NCBI RefSeq assembly: GCF_004127215.1
Contig: NZ_QEWJ01000005.1
Span: 1-64,000, forward strand
Origin: Streptococcus oralis
GTDB lineage: Bacteria; Bacillota; Bacilli; Lactobacillales; Streptococcaceae
Reading direction: 5' to 3'
Length of the DNA stretch: 64,000 nucleotides
Below the pieces are notes generated by a model, which made no database searches, was not told where the DNA came from, and worked only from the letters and a program-made list of their open reading frames with translations. Numbering within the stretch: position 1 is the stretch's first letter; every line of letters starts with the position of its first letter. Position numbers and translations under genes: made by a program. Positions 36,315-46,313 of the stretch are shown piece after piece.

Positions 36315-36702
36315 GGGAGTCTCCTTTCAGTAAAGTCGAATGTTGCAAATAGGCACTGGGATAGCGATCCAGCAAGTCTCGGGTCTTAGCGATTAAGTCT
36401 TCCTTAGAAGCCTGACCAAAGCGGTAGCGATCCAGCAAGAGCATGTAGTCCCTGCGCTCAGCATCTGTCGCTTTCTTTTTGAAATAGCCCCATATATGCT
36501 GAAAAGCATTGCAAACCTGACCCCTGTGTTCTGGGATTTGACAGGCGCGGTCAATCATCTCTTGAACCAGACTCAGCTCCACTTGTTCATTCTTCAAGTA
36601 CTGGCGAATCTCATTGTAAATATTGCTGGAATGACTCAAAACGAGGTATTTGTTCCTAGCCCAGAGTTGCTGGCACTGAGATTTTTGATTAGTTTGTTCC
36701 AT
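36298..36702 (-). CDS. DUF1722 / YbgA family protein
   Basis: 134 residues. The DUF1722 pattern is clear: LWARNKYLVLSHSSNIYNEI at the start, CNAFQHIWGYFKKKATDAER in the middle, and DLLDRYPSAYLQHSTLL at the end. The biochemical function is unknown. In E. coli, ybgA is next to the photolyase gene phr, and here it overlaps a pyrimidine-dimer glycosylase gene, so a link to UV damage is suggested twice by context. GGAGA precedes the start. Confidence 0.8.
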   Translation of the reverse strand: MEQTNQKSQCQQLWARNKYLVLSHSSNIYNEIRQYLKNEQVELSLVQEMIDRACQIPEHRGQVCNAFQHIWGYFKKKATDAERRDYMLLLDRYRFGQASKEDLIAKTRDLLDRYPSAYLQHSTLLKGDSHETLA

Positions 36703-36825
36703 GTTTCTCCTTGTTTTCTATCCGTTTCCAAGAAATATGGAAACAAAGTTGTATCTAAAAAATGAGCGAATAAAGAGTGTTTTTTGTAGAGCCTGATTTT
36801 TCTAATAAACCTTGTTTGACAATCC

Positions 36826-39800
36826 TTAAATACCTGAATATGTCTCTACTAGCAACTGAATCTTACGTAAAACCTCTTGCTTTTTCCGTTCACGCGCTCC
36901 CTGTCTACGAGAAGTTGGTGGAATAATCGAATCCAAATCAGTCCCACTGTTTTCAGCATAACCTCGTTGAATTGATTTGTCGATGAATAATTGATAATCA
37001 GCTACAAGTTTCTCAGATTCAGCTAGGTCGTGAATCGCAATTTTCTTGCGCTCCTTACCATATTCATAGAATGCATTGATAATCTCATCATGGTCTTGCA
37101 ATTTTTGCAAATCGGTATCATTGATAAATCCAATAACCAACTCTTCTTTCGCACGAATATCGATACTAGAACGAATCACACGACTAACTTCTGCTTTCAT
37201 TACTTCCTTAGACTCAGAATTCTTCGATTTTTCAACAATCAATGCCAAAATATAGTCTAGGTTAATCTCATCTGTTTTTAGTAATTCAATTTCAAATTCA
37301 ACATCTGAAAGGTCAACATCTAGATCTTTGGTCTTTTCATAGTTTTTAAGGTTCAAAAATTCATCTCGAATTTCCACATAAGCACTTCTTAAATCCTGAA
37401 GATAACCTTCAGAAATAGGTTTGTCTATTTCTTGGAATTCGTCATAATTTCGAAGAACATTATCAAGCTTCAGCAACTCACCAAAGAGCTTAACAAACTC
37501 TTTTTTCTCATGCTCTGTTTCAATTTCCTGCGGATTTGGGAATTTTTCCAGAATTTCCTGACAAACCGCAGTATATCCTTTGACCTCGATACCCGTTACT
37601 TGATCGACGAAACCATCCATGTATTCACTAAAGCTTTTTTCTAAGATGATTTCAAGTTTGTTGGTATCCCCAAAAGTTTTAATAGCTTCTTGCGTAGCCT
37701 TTTCTAAATCACGGAAACAAACAATATTCCCAAAAGGTTTAACCTTATTAAAAATTCGATTGGTTCTCGAGAATGCCTGAATCAAACCATGATAACGTAG
37801 GTTTTTATCGACAAAGAGAGTATTCATGGTTGGAGCATCAAATCCCGTCAAGAACATACCCACTACAATCAGAAGATCCACTTCTTTAGACTTAACTCTC
37901 TTAGAAAGGTCTCGATAGTAATTTTGGAACTCTTTCCCATCAGTTGAGAAATTAGTCTTGAACATTCGATTATAGTCATCAATCGCTTTTTCCAGAAACT
38001 CTTTAGAAGATTGAGGCATGGCTGTATCTTGCAGTTCGAGCTCTTCATCTTGAATTTCCCCATAAGCTGACTGTTCTTCATTGGGTGCGAAGCTAAAGAT
38101 GGTTGCAACTTTCAAGCGTTTAGCTTCTGGTAAAGTTGCTTGTTGTCTCTGGAGTTCGTCATAGTATAACTTTGCTGCTTCAATACTTTGTACAGCCAGC
38201 ATGGCGTTAAAACCTTGCATCTTCTTTTGTTTATGAGTGTAATATTTACTCCGACGCGTCTTGTCGTTATAAACTCTCAACAGGTACTCTGTGATGGTTG
38301 CTATCCGTTCTGGATGGAGAAGTAGTTCCTTCTCCATCTTTTTGAGTTTCTTCTCATCAAGCTCTTGACCAACTGCTTTTTCTGCTTCTCTATATTTATT
38401 GATTTCAGGCTTGATATAGTTATAGTCAACCTTGAACTTCAATACTTTTTTATCTCGAATAGCATCTGTGATAACGTAGTTATGAAGTTGTTCTCCAAAA
38501 ACTTCTTGTGTCGTTTCACCCGTCAAGCTATTTTCTGGGAAAATCGGTGTTCCTGTAAATCCAAACAAGGCGTACTGTTTAAAGGCCTTCTTAATCCGCT
38601 TTTGCGCCTTCCCAAACTGGGAACGGTGACATTCATCAAAGATTAAAACACATTTTTTATTATAGATTTCATGATTTGGATTTGCTGTTATAAACTTGTT
38701 TAACTTTTGAATGGTTGTGACAACGATTCGATCATCCTTTTCTTCGATACTTCGTTGGAGTTCTTTTGTATTATTGCTACCATTGACTGAATTTGGCTGG
38801 AATTTTTGATACTCCTTCATGGTCTGATAGTCAAGGTCTTTTCTATCAACCACAAAAATCACTTTGTCAATGTAGTCCAACTCTGTTGCCAAGCGCGCAG
38901 TCTTAAAGCTGGTCAAAGTTTTTCCTGACCCCGTTGTATGCCAGATATAGCCACAAGCATTGATAGTGCCAAAGTTCTTCATTTCATTGGAAGAATGAAT
39001 CTTGCGCAAGATACTCTCAGTTGCTGCTATCTGATAAGGGCGCATAATGAGCAAGGTATTATCAGCATCAAAAACACAATACTTGGTCAAAACTTCCAAA
39101 AGGACTCGCTTGCTCAAAAATGTAACAGTAAAGTCTTCTAGGTCGTGGATTGTTTTATTTTTGCGGTCCGCCCATTCGCAGGTGAACTCATAATGATTTT
39201 TATTTTGAGCTGTTGTATTGGCAAAATAGCGTGTATAAGTGCCATTAGAAATGACAAAAATCTGAATGTATTTGTATAAAGAATTTTCGCTATTGAAGCT
39301 TTCCTTACTATAACGGTGAACCTGATTAAAGGCTTCTTGCAGACTAACCCCTCGTCTTTTCAATTCAATCTGAACTAACGGAAGACCATTCACTAAAATA
39401 GTAACATCATAACGGTTAGTGTGGCTACCCACTTGGGTCACTTGGTTGATGACCTGCATGCTGTTGTTATGAATGTTTTTCTTATCAAGGATGAAAATAT
39501 TTTTAATTCGCCCATCATCAAAGACAAAGTCATAAATATGATTTTCTTGGATTTTTCGAGTTTTTTCAACTAACCCTTCATTGGGACAGTCTAAATACTC
39601 CATTACAAAGCGATTCCACTCAACATCCGAAAAAGTCACCTTATTAAGTTTTTCTATTTGCACCTTGGCATTGGCTAAGAGTTCGGCAGGCGTATGAATA
39701 TCTAGTCGCTCATAGTTTAGGCTATTAACCAGATCAGATATCAGCTGATTTTCCAAGTCTGCCTCAGACTGATATTCTCTATCTGTGCGATACTCTGGTT

Positions 39801-39870
39801 GATACTCAGCCAAGAGAATCCCTTCATTTGTTTCCGCAATTACTTCATGTATTTTTGAATAATCAACCAT
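36826..39870 (-). CDS. hsdR: Type I restriction enzyme R subunit
   Basis: 1014 residues, full length. The nuclease motif is intact: D155 and E169-L-K171 in VQIELKRRG (PD-ExK). The SF2 motor shows TTGSGKT at 312-318, DECH at 412-415, GFTGTP and a late QAFSRTNR motif. A helical C-terminal domain (about 780-1014) binds the methylase core. It translocates DNA and cuts away from the unmodified target. It is the last gene of the hsdM-rhuM-hsdS-hsdR operon, 56 bases after hsdS. No damage to the reading frame is seen, so restriction should be active. Confidence 0.95.
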   Translation of the reverse strand: MVDYSKIHEVIAETNEGILLAEYQPEYRTDREYQSEADLENQLISDLVNSLNYERLDIHTPAELLANAKVQIEKLNKVTFSDVEWNRFVMEYLDCPNEGLVEKTRKIQENHIYDFVFDDGRIKNIFILDKKNIHNNSMQVINQVTQVGSHTNRYDVTILVNGLPLVQIELKRRGVSLQEAFNQVHRYSKESFNSENSLYKYIQIFVISNGTYTRYFANTTAQNKNHYEFTCEWADRKNKTIHDLEDFTVTFLSKRVLLEVLTKYCVFDADNTLLIMRPYQIAATESILRKIHSSNEMKNFGTINACGYIWHTTGSGKTLTSFKTARLATELDYIDKVIFVVDRKDLDYQTMKEYQKFQPNSVNGSNNTKELQRSIEEKDDRIVVTTIQKLNKFITANPNHEIYNKKCVLIFDECHRSQFGKAQKRIKKAFKQYALFGFTGTPIFPENSLTGETTQEVFGEQLHNYVITDAIRDKKVLKFKVDYNYIKPEINKYREAEKAVGQELDEKKLKKMEKELLLHPERIATITEYLLRVYNDKTRRSKYYTHKQKKMQGFNAMLAVQSIEAAKLYYDELQRQQATLPEAKRLKVATIFSFAPNEEQSAYGEIQDEELELQDTAMPQSSKEFLEKAIDDYNRMFKTNFSTDGKEFQNYYRDLSKRVKSKEVDLLIVVGMFLTGFDAPTMNTLFVDKNLRYHGLIQAFSRTNRIFNKVKPFGNIVCFRDLEKATQEAIKTFGDTNKLEIILEKSFSEYMDGFVDQVTGIEVKGYTAVCQEILEKFPNPQEIETEHEKKEFVKLFGELLKLDNVLRNYDEFQEIDKPISEGYLQDLRSAYVEIRDEFLNLKNYEKTKDLDVDLSDVEFEIELLKTDEINLDYILALIVEKSKNSESKEVMKAEVSRVIRSSIDIRAKEELVIGFINDTDLQKLQDHDEIINAFYEYGKERKKIAIHDLAESEKLVADYQLFIDKSIQRGYAENSGTDLDSIIPPTSRRQGARERKKQEVLRKIQLLVETYSGI

Positions 39871-39926
39871 AGTATGTTTCCTTTTATTGTATTAATTGAG
39901 ATTCTTTCTCAAAATGCTTCAAGAAT

Positions 39927-41642
39927 TTATCTAGTGAAGTTTAATAATTGTTCTCTCCAGTATTCATACTGTTTCTGTCTTAGTTCAATTTCCTTTGGAA
40001 GGCCCTCAGAAAGAGAGTTGGTTAGGGTGTTAAAATTGTCAAGAATATAGACGATTCTTTCTTGTTCTGTAATGGATGGTAAGTAAAAAGTAATTTTATC
40101 AATAGCATCCTTAGATAATCTCGGAATACTGGCCTTTCGAACCTGTGATTTGAGTCTATCTTGCTTACTTAACAAGACATAGTACATAAATTTATCAGAA
40201 ATATTATCTGACGTCTCTAATGTGTAGACATCATCTGCTGCCCAAAAGTCCATAGCGCTATACCCAATTTCACCAGCCGCCCCTGCACAAATTACAAAGC
40301 TAGTATTTTTCACTCTGTTTGATTCAGTATAATATCCTAAGGGCGCCAAACTGTTTTGATAAACTGGAAAACTTCCTTTAGTAGCTAATTGTTGTCTCAC
40401 AAGACGTTTCCCGCGTTGTAAATTGACAACTTGTCCCAACTTCACTCGAATTGGAGCAAATACCCACTGTAAAAGTTTGATAAGAGCGGAGTTGTCCCAC
40501 TCCTCTACTCTACTCTCAGTGTACTCGCCTTCGGCGACGAATGTCAAGAGTTTTTCTCTAAAATATTCGTACTGTTTTTGGCGTAGTTCAATCTCCTTGG
40601 GTAGTCCGATGTTGAGGTCATTACAAACCATATCAAAGTTATCCAGAACTTGAACAATACGAGATTGGATTTCAAGAGAAGGAACTGGGATTTTGAATTT
40701 TTCAGTATCATTACTAGAAATTTGTGGCATCTGCATATTATTAGCGATGTTTTGAAAATGTTCTTTATTATGAACTAAGTAATGATAAATATATCTTAAA
40801 TTGATATTTTCATTGTCTGAACTGTATGACCAAAATTCATTTTTAAAACTAAATGGTTTTGTACAGTATTCAAAATCAATAATTCCTCGAGATTTTACAA
40901 CAATTGCTTCTTCAGTATGAATATCTTTATCAGGAATATCTCCATAGTTCACATCAGCGTAAGTCTTTCCTCCTGCAAAGATACGGATTGGCGCACCATC
41001 TTTATGAAGTAATTTCATCTGACTAGCTGTAATTTTAGTTCCTTTACCTTTTTTAAGACATTCGCTCAACTTCTTCCACTCAACCTGATAAACCTCATCC
41101 TCAAATGATAAGAGTTTATCTCGATAAAAAGAATATTGCTTTTTACGTGAGGTCAATTCTGAGGTCAATTCTGTAACATATTCAGTCATTTTGTCAAGTA
41201 TTTGCACGATTTTTTCTTGAATTTCTAGAGGGAGAATGGGAATTTTTATCCTTAATATTTTTTCTTTTGAAATTGAATAAGGGACTGCTGTTCTATTTGA
41301 TATTTCATATAAATAATCCTGTTTATTCTTTAAAAAATAATACAAGAATCTATTCAAGATGGATTTTAGGGGATAAACTGAGAAACATACATCATTTGCC
41401 CAGAACTTTTCCGACTGCCAATCAACATAACCAGCTGTTCCATATTGAGCAATAGTTATCGTATTTGCTTCCCTGTTGTACTTATTAGTGTACCCCATAA
41501 AACTAGTGCCCCCACTAACGACAGGAAAGCCTTTTTCTATAAGTTCCTTTTTTGTTATTCTCACACCCCTGACAATTTCACACACTTCCCCCAACTCTTT
41601 CCACTCAACGGAACAGTTCTGGATTTCTTCTAGAATGTTCAT
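39927..41642 (-). CDS. hsdS: Type I specificity subunit HsdS with three target-recognition domains
   Basis: 571 residues against about 400 for ordinary HsdS. Three TRD-plus-helix units are visible, each ending in the same motif P-x-(L/I)-E-x-Q-x-(K/R)-I-V-x-x-L-D: residues 137-150, 321-334 and 522-535. TRD1 is about 13-136, TRD2 187-320, TRD3 399-521. The identical 15 residues GLPKEIELRQKQYEY occur at 346-360 and 547-561 in the second and third spacer helices. The frame is continuous. A normal HsdS uses two TRDs for a split target, so a third domain either alters the target, is silent, or competes. The start overlaps the rhuM stop by one base. Confidence 0.9.
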   Translation of the reverse strand: MNILEEIQNCSVEWKELGEVCEIVRGVRITKKELIEKGFPVVSGGTSFMGYTNKYNREANTITIAQYGTAGYVDWQSEKFWANDVCFSVYPLKSILNRFLYYFLKNKQDYLYEISNRTAVPYSISKEKILRIKIPILPLEIQEKIVQILDKMTEYVTELTSELTSRKKQYSFYRDKLLSFEDEVYQVEWKKLSECLKKGKGTKITASQMKLLHKDGAPIRIFAGGKTYADVNYGDIPDKDIHTEEAIVVKSRGIIDFEYCTKPFSFKNEFWSYSSDNENINLRYIYHYLVHNKEHFQNIANNMQMPQISSNDTEKFKIPVPSLEIQSRIVQVLDNFDMVCNDLNIGLPKEIELRQKQYEYFREKLLTFVAEGEYTESRVEEWDNSALIKLLQWVFAPIRVKLGQVVNLQRGKRLVRQQLATKGSFPVYQNSLAPLGYYTESNRVKNTSFVICAGAAGEIGYSAMDFWAADDVYTLETSDNISDKFMYYVLLSKQDRLKSQVRKASIPRLSKDAIDKITFYLPSITEQERIVYILDNFNTLTNSLSEGLPKEIELRQKQYEYWREQLLNFTR

Positions 41643-42646
41643 CAGTTCCCTCCTTCCTTTGCTAGATTTTCAATGCTTTTGATTTCCTTGAGGTAATCTT
41701 TTTCAACTTGACTGAGGGTCTTGGCTTGGTAGCCCTTATACTCCTTATCCACCTTCTGCTTCATCTGTTCACGAGAAATAGAACCACTATTGTCCAGCAA
41801 ATCTTCGCCAGTAGCCTGAAGGATACGATCTACGTGAGTCACCCAGTCTGCCATGGTCATGACTTCTTCTCGCTGTGCCTGTCTTTCAGCAAAATCTAGA
41901 TATCCTGATACAAGCTGATTAAGCCCACGGAGTTCCTTTTCTGTTAGATAGTTCTTGGCAACTTTTGCTTCAGATAGAGTAGGAAGGTCTCCCTTAAAAG
42001 TGGTCAAGCCCATAAACTCCTTTTCGCTATCGACACGGTTATAGATGAGTTCACTCGCAGTATTGTGGTGAATGGCATAATGCATCTTGTTTTGAACTGT
42101 CGCAAAAAATTTCTTTGCCTCTGGTGAATTTGCATTGTAGTCACTAGATGTCGCGAAAAGATCTAAAACCTGACGATAAAAAACTTTTTCACTCGAGCGG
42201 ATGTCTCGGATTCTCTCAAGGAGTTCTTTGAAGTAAGAGCCTCCACCCAAGTTTTTCAAGCGCTCATCATCCATAGCGAAGCCCTTAATCAGATATTCTT
42301 TCAAGACTGTCGAAGCATAGTGTCTAAACTGGATTCCACGAGGGGAACGCACACGGTAGCCAATCGCCAAAATCATATCCAGATTATAGTAGGCGACTTT
42401 TTTCGACTGAGTTTTCCCAGCTATTGCACCGTGACGAGTGGTTATCAACTGATAGTTGACAACCACTGTTTCATCTAATTCACCATCCTCAAATATTGCC
42501 TTGATATGTTTACTAATGTTTTGCTTGGAAGTTTGAAAGAGCTCAGCTAGTTCTTGTTGGGTCAGCCAGACCGTTCCATTATCCAAGTGAAGCTCAATAG
42601 CGGATTTGCCATCATCTGTTCTATAGAGAATCACATCATTTGCCAT
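41642..42646 (-). CDS. RhuM family protein inside the type I RM operon
   Basis: 334 residues, Virulence_RhuM family (PF13310). The N-terminus has a winged-helix-like segment [20 protein letters not shown]; the conserved core follows with [20 protein letters not shown] and [20 protein letters not shown], and a helical C-terminus. RhuM was named from a Salmonella pathogenicity island and its function is not known; genes of this family are often found within restriction-modification or other defence loci. It overlaps hsdM by 11 bases and hsdS by 1, so it is a fixed member of the operon. Confidence 0.9.
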   Translation of the reverse strand: MANDVILYRTDDGKSAIELHLDNGTVWLTQQELAELFQTSKQNISKHIKAIFEDGELDETVVVNYQLITTRHGAIAGKTQSKKVAYYNLDMILAIGYRVRSPRGIQFRHYASTVLKEYLIKGFAMDDERLKNLGGGSYFKELLERIRDIRSSEKVFYRQVLDLFATSSDYNANSPEAKKFFATVQNKMHYAIHHNTASELIYNRVDSEKEFMGLTTFKGDLPTLSEAKVAKNYLTEKELRGLNQLVSGYLDFAERQAQREEVMTMADWVTHVDRILQATGEDLLDNSGSISREQMKQKVDKEYKGYQAKTLSQVEKDYLKEIKSIENLAKEGGN

Positions 42647-44207
42647 GGCTAAGTTCCTCTACAATCTTGTCTATCTCTGCACGCAAGTGGTCAATCTTGG
42701 CAACAGTCTCTGCAATTTCTTTATTGAGCACATCAATATCAATCTTCTCACGCGTGTCTTCTTGTTCGACATAGGTTGATACAGAGAGGTTATAATCTTG
42801 CTCTGAACCAATCACATCATTATCAACAAGAGTAGATTTATAGTCAACATTTTGATAATTAGTGAACAATTCAACAATATGCTCGATATTGCTATCGGTC
42901 AAGACATTGTTGTTGGTCTCTTTTTTGAATTCTTTACTCGCATCAATAAAGAGTGTTTTATTTTCAAGTTTATTCTTCGCCAGAACTAAGATCGTAGTCG
43001 CAATAGAAGTTCCAAAGAAGAGATTGTCTGGAAGGGAAATTACTGCTTCAACAAAGTTGTTATCTACTAGATACTGACGAATGGTCTTTTCAGCACCACC
43101 ACGATAGAAAATGCCTGGGAAACACACAATAGCTGCCCGACCTTTATTGGACAAATGATTGAGACTATGCATGATAAAAGCAAAGTCTGCTTTTGACTTA
43201 GGAGCTAGTTTCCCTGCTGGCGCAAAACGGTCATCGTTTATCAGAGTTGGATCTCCATCTCCCACCCATTTGACAGAATACGGAGGGTTAGAAACGATTG
43301 CATCAAAAGGCTTTTCTTCCAAATGCTGAGGATTTAAAAGAGTATCTCCTCGCTTAATATCAAAGTTATTGTAGTTGATATTGTGCAAGAACATATTCAT
43401 ACGAGCCAAGTTATAGTTGGTCATGTTGATTTCTTGACCAAAGAATCCATCCTCTAGGATATGATCTTCGTATTGTTTTTTCATTTGAAGAAGGAGAGAG
43501 CCTGAACCACATGTTGGGTCATAGACCTTATTAATCTTGTCCTTACCGACCATGACTAGTCGAGCTAACAGTTTAGATACTGTCTGTGGTGTGAAAAATT
43601 CACCCCCGCTTTTCCCTGCGTTACTGGCATAGTTGGAAATCAAGAACTCATAAGCATCCCCAAAGGCATCGATATCATTTTCCTCAAAGTTACCAAAGTT
43701 AATACTATTGATACCGTTAAGGATATCAGAAAGCCGCTTATTTTTTTCTGGAACAGTTCCACCAAGGATGTTGCTTCGTGTATCCAAGTTATCAAACAGA
43801 CCTTTGATATCATCCTCTGACTTAAATCCAATCGCTGACTTCTCAATATCTTGGAAAATATTGGCCAATTCTTCGTTTAAATTTTCATTTTGTGAAGCGT
43901 TCTCGACAACATTTTCAAATAGTTGACTCGGAAGGATAAAGAATCCCTTATCCTCAACTGTCCCCGGTTTAAAATCTTGCTCAGCTTCTTGGTCACTTAA
44001 GTCAGCATAACGGAATTCTAAATCACCAGCCTCATGCTCAGCATGGTCAAAATAGTCTGCCATATGCTCTGAAATAAAACGATAGAACAGAATTCCTAGG
44101 ATATATTGTTTAAAATCCCAACCGTCTACAGCCCCACGCACATCGTCCGCAATAGCCCAAATTTTACGATGCAGCTCCTTGCGTTCTGCATTTTCTTTAC
44201 TTGCCAT
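42636..44207 (-). CDS. hsdM: Type I DNA methyltransferase subunit
   Basis: 523 residues. N-terminal HsdM helical domain (about 10-150), SAM-binding motif DPTCGSGS at 230-237 and catalytic NPPY at 307-310, the N6-adenine class. With two copies per HsdS it methylates the bipartite target and protects host DNA. First gene of the operon, with a TAAAAT -10 (extended TG) at 44247-44242 and a good AAGGAAAG site before the ATG. Confidence 0.95.
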   Translation of the reverse strand: MASKENAERKELHRKIWAIADDVRGAVDGWDFKQYILGILFYRFISEHMADYFDHAEHEAGDLEFRYADLSDQEAEQDFKPGTVEDKGFFILPSQLFENVVENASQNENLNEELANIFQDIEKSAIGFKSEDDIKGLFDNLDTRSNILGGTVPEKNKRLSDILNGINSINFGNFEENDIDAFGDAYEFLISNYASNAGKSGGEFFTPQTVSKLLARLVMVGKDKINKVYDPTCGSGSLLLQMKKQYEDHILEDGFFGQEINMTNYNLARMNMFLHNINYNNFDIKRGDTLLNPQHLEEKPFDAIVSNPPYSVKWVGDGDPTLINDDRFAPAGKLAPKSKADFAFIMHSLNHLSNKGRAAIVCFPGIFYRGGAEKTIRQYLVDNNFVEAVISLPDNLFFGTSIATTILVLAKNKLENKTLFIDASKEFKKETNNNVLTDSNIEHIVELFTNYQNVDYKSTLVDNDVIGSEQDYNLSVSTYVEQEDTREKIDIDVLNKEIAETVAKIDHLRAEIDKIVEELSHGK

Positions 44208-44241
44208 TTTTACTTTCCTTAATTAATGTATTATCTTTTCT

Positions 44242-44249
44242 ATTTTATC
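44242..44249 (-). promoter_or_regulatory. Extended -10 promoter of the hsd operon
   Basis: Minus-strand TGATAAAAT lies 35 bases before the hsdM ATG, so the RM operon has its own promoter separate from the KAP gene. Confidence 0.5.
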
Positions 44250-44331
44250 ATATTTTCACAACTAAAAATTAACTTTAGTATAACGATAAAAATAAGCAAT
44301 GAAGTAGAAAAAATTCCCAAATTTTAAAATC

Positions 44332-46200
44332 CTAATCTCTACGTCTATGTTCTCCATCTATTTTTTCTACAAACGTAAATCCTTTTGATTTCAGCTGCTC
44401 AAGTTTCGGACGAATCTTTTCAATAACATCCTCCATATAATTCTCCAATTTATGTGGAGGTTCAAATTCATATCTAGCAACCCAAAGAATATAGGTCTTA
44501 TTTGATGAAACAATATCAAAATCAAAATAATTATCATCACTAGAAAGAATGCTTTGAAATTTCCAAAATGACAAAAATTCCTTATCTCCAAAACTATCTA
44601 TTGCATGCCATATACTACTATCCCAAGTCTTAAATTGCCCAAATTTATTAACCGCACTTAGATAGGTCAATAGGAAGAAATCTTTCCGATTTAGCTTGGC
44701 AAAATTTTCATTATTAATCTCTAATTTTGTATAGTGAAGTCCCAAATCATGGAAGCTAAGTACTCTATGCTTTTCCATAAAATAAATGATTTCAGACTGG
44801 TCTAAACCTTCTTTTCTAAGAATAGTTTCCCAAAAATTTACAATCCTAGCTATTGTTTCCTTGCTTAAAGGAGTATTTCTCTCATATCTAGGGATTTCTT
44901 CATTCAATTTTTCTTCAACAATATAGTCCATTGCAGAGCTATTATAAGATTTCAGAGATTCCTGTATAGTAATACGTAGTAGTTTAGCTTTCTGAATTTC
45001 AGAAAAAGATTTATATTCGCTTGAGAGATATTGATAAAAATCTTTGTTATAGTTTGCCCCTCTTAGTTCTCTGGATAATTCATTACTGTCTGTTTCAAGT
45101 AATGTATTAAATTCCTCTTTTGTATGATTTAGAGGTTCTTCATAGAGAAAATAGGCTGGTTTATTCTTTTTATAGTTCGGTGGATATTGGTTATGGTCTG
45201 ATTGCTGAATGTCAGATAATATTTCCTGTATGCTTCGTCCAAACTTGAAAATCTCTGTAAAACTTGTTTCTTCATCATCCTTAACTTTTATTTCTTCGTT
45301 CTTTAATAGTTGTTTATATAATTCAGGATAAAAAAGATAAGCATAGATAATCCAAAGTTGCTGTTCTTCTTGAACATGTTCAAACTTCTCCCTTGAAAAG
45401 AATTCTTGATTGACATAGTCATTAAAATGATTACGATCTCGCAAGTTTCTGTTTTCAAAGCTAAACCTTCTCCAAAAATCATCTGACAAACTCGTATTGA
45501 GTTTTTTACTTAACAACTCAAAATAATCTTGCCAAATATTTGATGGGTGAAGAACAAATGGTAGCTCTATCCTTCTATCAATTATTTTAGAAAGAAAATT
45601 ATTGTCGTTAAGATGCACTTTCTCAATATCTCCAACAAAAACAATTGGAATCTTGCCATTAAGCAAGCTAAAAATTTTATAACTCTCCTCTTGTTGTTTG
45701 TTAGACATTCGATCAAAATCATCAATAACTAATACTTTCCGAGATAATGACAGACATTTAGAAGTTAGTAAACAACTGTAAAAACCATCTGATTTGATTT
45801 TAAAAAATTGATAGATTGCTACTAATAAAACAATACTCCCAATAATTAATTTAACACAAAAAGATTCAAAAAAAGAACTTAAACCCAAATCAACTACATT
45901 AGTCATTAAGATAGAAACTGCGACACATAAAACTATGAAAATCCTTAAAAAGCTATATACAAACGGGTGTAATTTTGAAAAAACAATTTCAATCGTTGAG
46001 CGGTTATCGCTTAATCTCCAAAAGTCTATCGTAACTAATTTTTTATTAGTATTCTTACCAACTTCAACTAGAAATTCTGTTTTTCCAGAACCCCAGTTCC
46101 CATTTAAGAAATAATTTTTATTTTCTTCAAGTAATTTAGCAACATTTTTAGCTGCTACTGAAGTATCAATGTGCTTTAATGTAATAAATCTATCATCCAT
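44332..46200 (-). CDS. KAP family P-loop NTPase with two membrane helices
   Basis: 622 residues. Walker A GNWGSGKTE at 34-42; Walker B KVLVIDDFDRM at 155-165 with the double Asp typical of KAP/STAND-like NTPases; sensor strand PIVFVGDIEKV at 185-195. Two hydrophobic helices (about 80-102 and 114-133) are inserted between Walker A and Walker B, the defining feature of membrane KAP proteins (PF07693). The remaining 400 residues are charged, helical and rich in Asn/Lys/Phe, with no known domain seen. KAP NTPases are widespread on mobile islands, and some act in antiphage defence. It lies upstream of the hsd operon in the same direction. Function is unknown. Confidence 0.85.
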   Translation of the reverse strand: MDDRFITLKHIDTSVAAKNVAKLLEENKNYFLNGNWGSGKTEFLVEVGKNTNKKLVTIDFWRLSDNRSTIEIVFSKLHPFVYSFLRIFIVLCVAVSILMTNVVDLGLSSFFESFCVKLIIGSIVLLVAIYQFFKIKSDGFYSCLLTSKCLSLSRKVLVIDDFDRMSNKQQEESYKIFSLLNGKIPIVFVGDIEKVHLNDNNFLSKIIDRRIELPFVLHPSNIWQDYFELLSKKLNTSLSDDFWRRFSFENRNLRDRNHFNDYVNQEFFSREKFEHVQEEQQLWIIYAYLFYPELYKQLLKNEEIKVKDDEETSFTEIFKFGRSIQEILSDIQQSDHNQYPPNYKKNKPAYFLYEEPLNHTKEEFNTLLETDSNELSRELRGANYNKDFYQYLSSEYKSFSEIQKAKLLRITIQESLKSYNSSAMDYIVEEKLNEEIPRYERNTPLSKETIARIVNFWETILRKEGLDQSEIIYFMEKHRVLSFHDLGLHYTKLEINNENFAKLNRKDFFLLTYLSAVNKFGQFKTWDSSIWHAIDSFGDKEFLSFWKFQSILSSDDNYFDFDIVSSNKTYILWVARYEFEPPHKLENYMEDVIEKIRPKLEQLKSKGFTFVEKIDGEHRRRD

Positions 46201-46251
46201 AGTATTTCTTTCTAAAAAACAAAATATTTCATAGCGCCTACTTTTATAAAA

Positions 46252-46260
46252 ATTATATCA
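46252..46260 (-). promoter_or_regulatory. Extended -10 promoter of the KAP NTPase gene
   Basis: Minus-strand TGATATAAT with a consensus hexamer at 46257-46252, about 50 bases before the start. AGAAAGAA serves as ribosome-binding site. Confidence 0.55.
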
Positions 46261-46270
46261 CGAATCCACC

Positions 46271-46307
46271 AAAAAACGCCTTTAGATAATAATATATCTA
46301 AAGACGT
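46271..46307 (-). terminator. Terminator of the DUF6261 gene
   Basis: ACGTCTTTAGATA and TATCTAAAGGCGT pair nearly perfectly on the minus strand, followed by TTTTTT. Confidence 0.8.
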
Positions 46308-46313
46308 TTGTTT

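Noticed and set aside
39927-44207. Phase-variable hsdS inversion system
   Set aside because: Only one hsdS gene is present, with no inverted second copy and no recombinase gene nearby.
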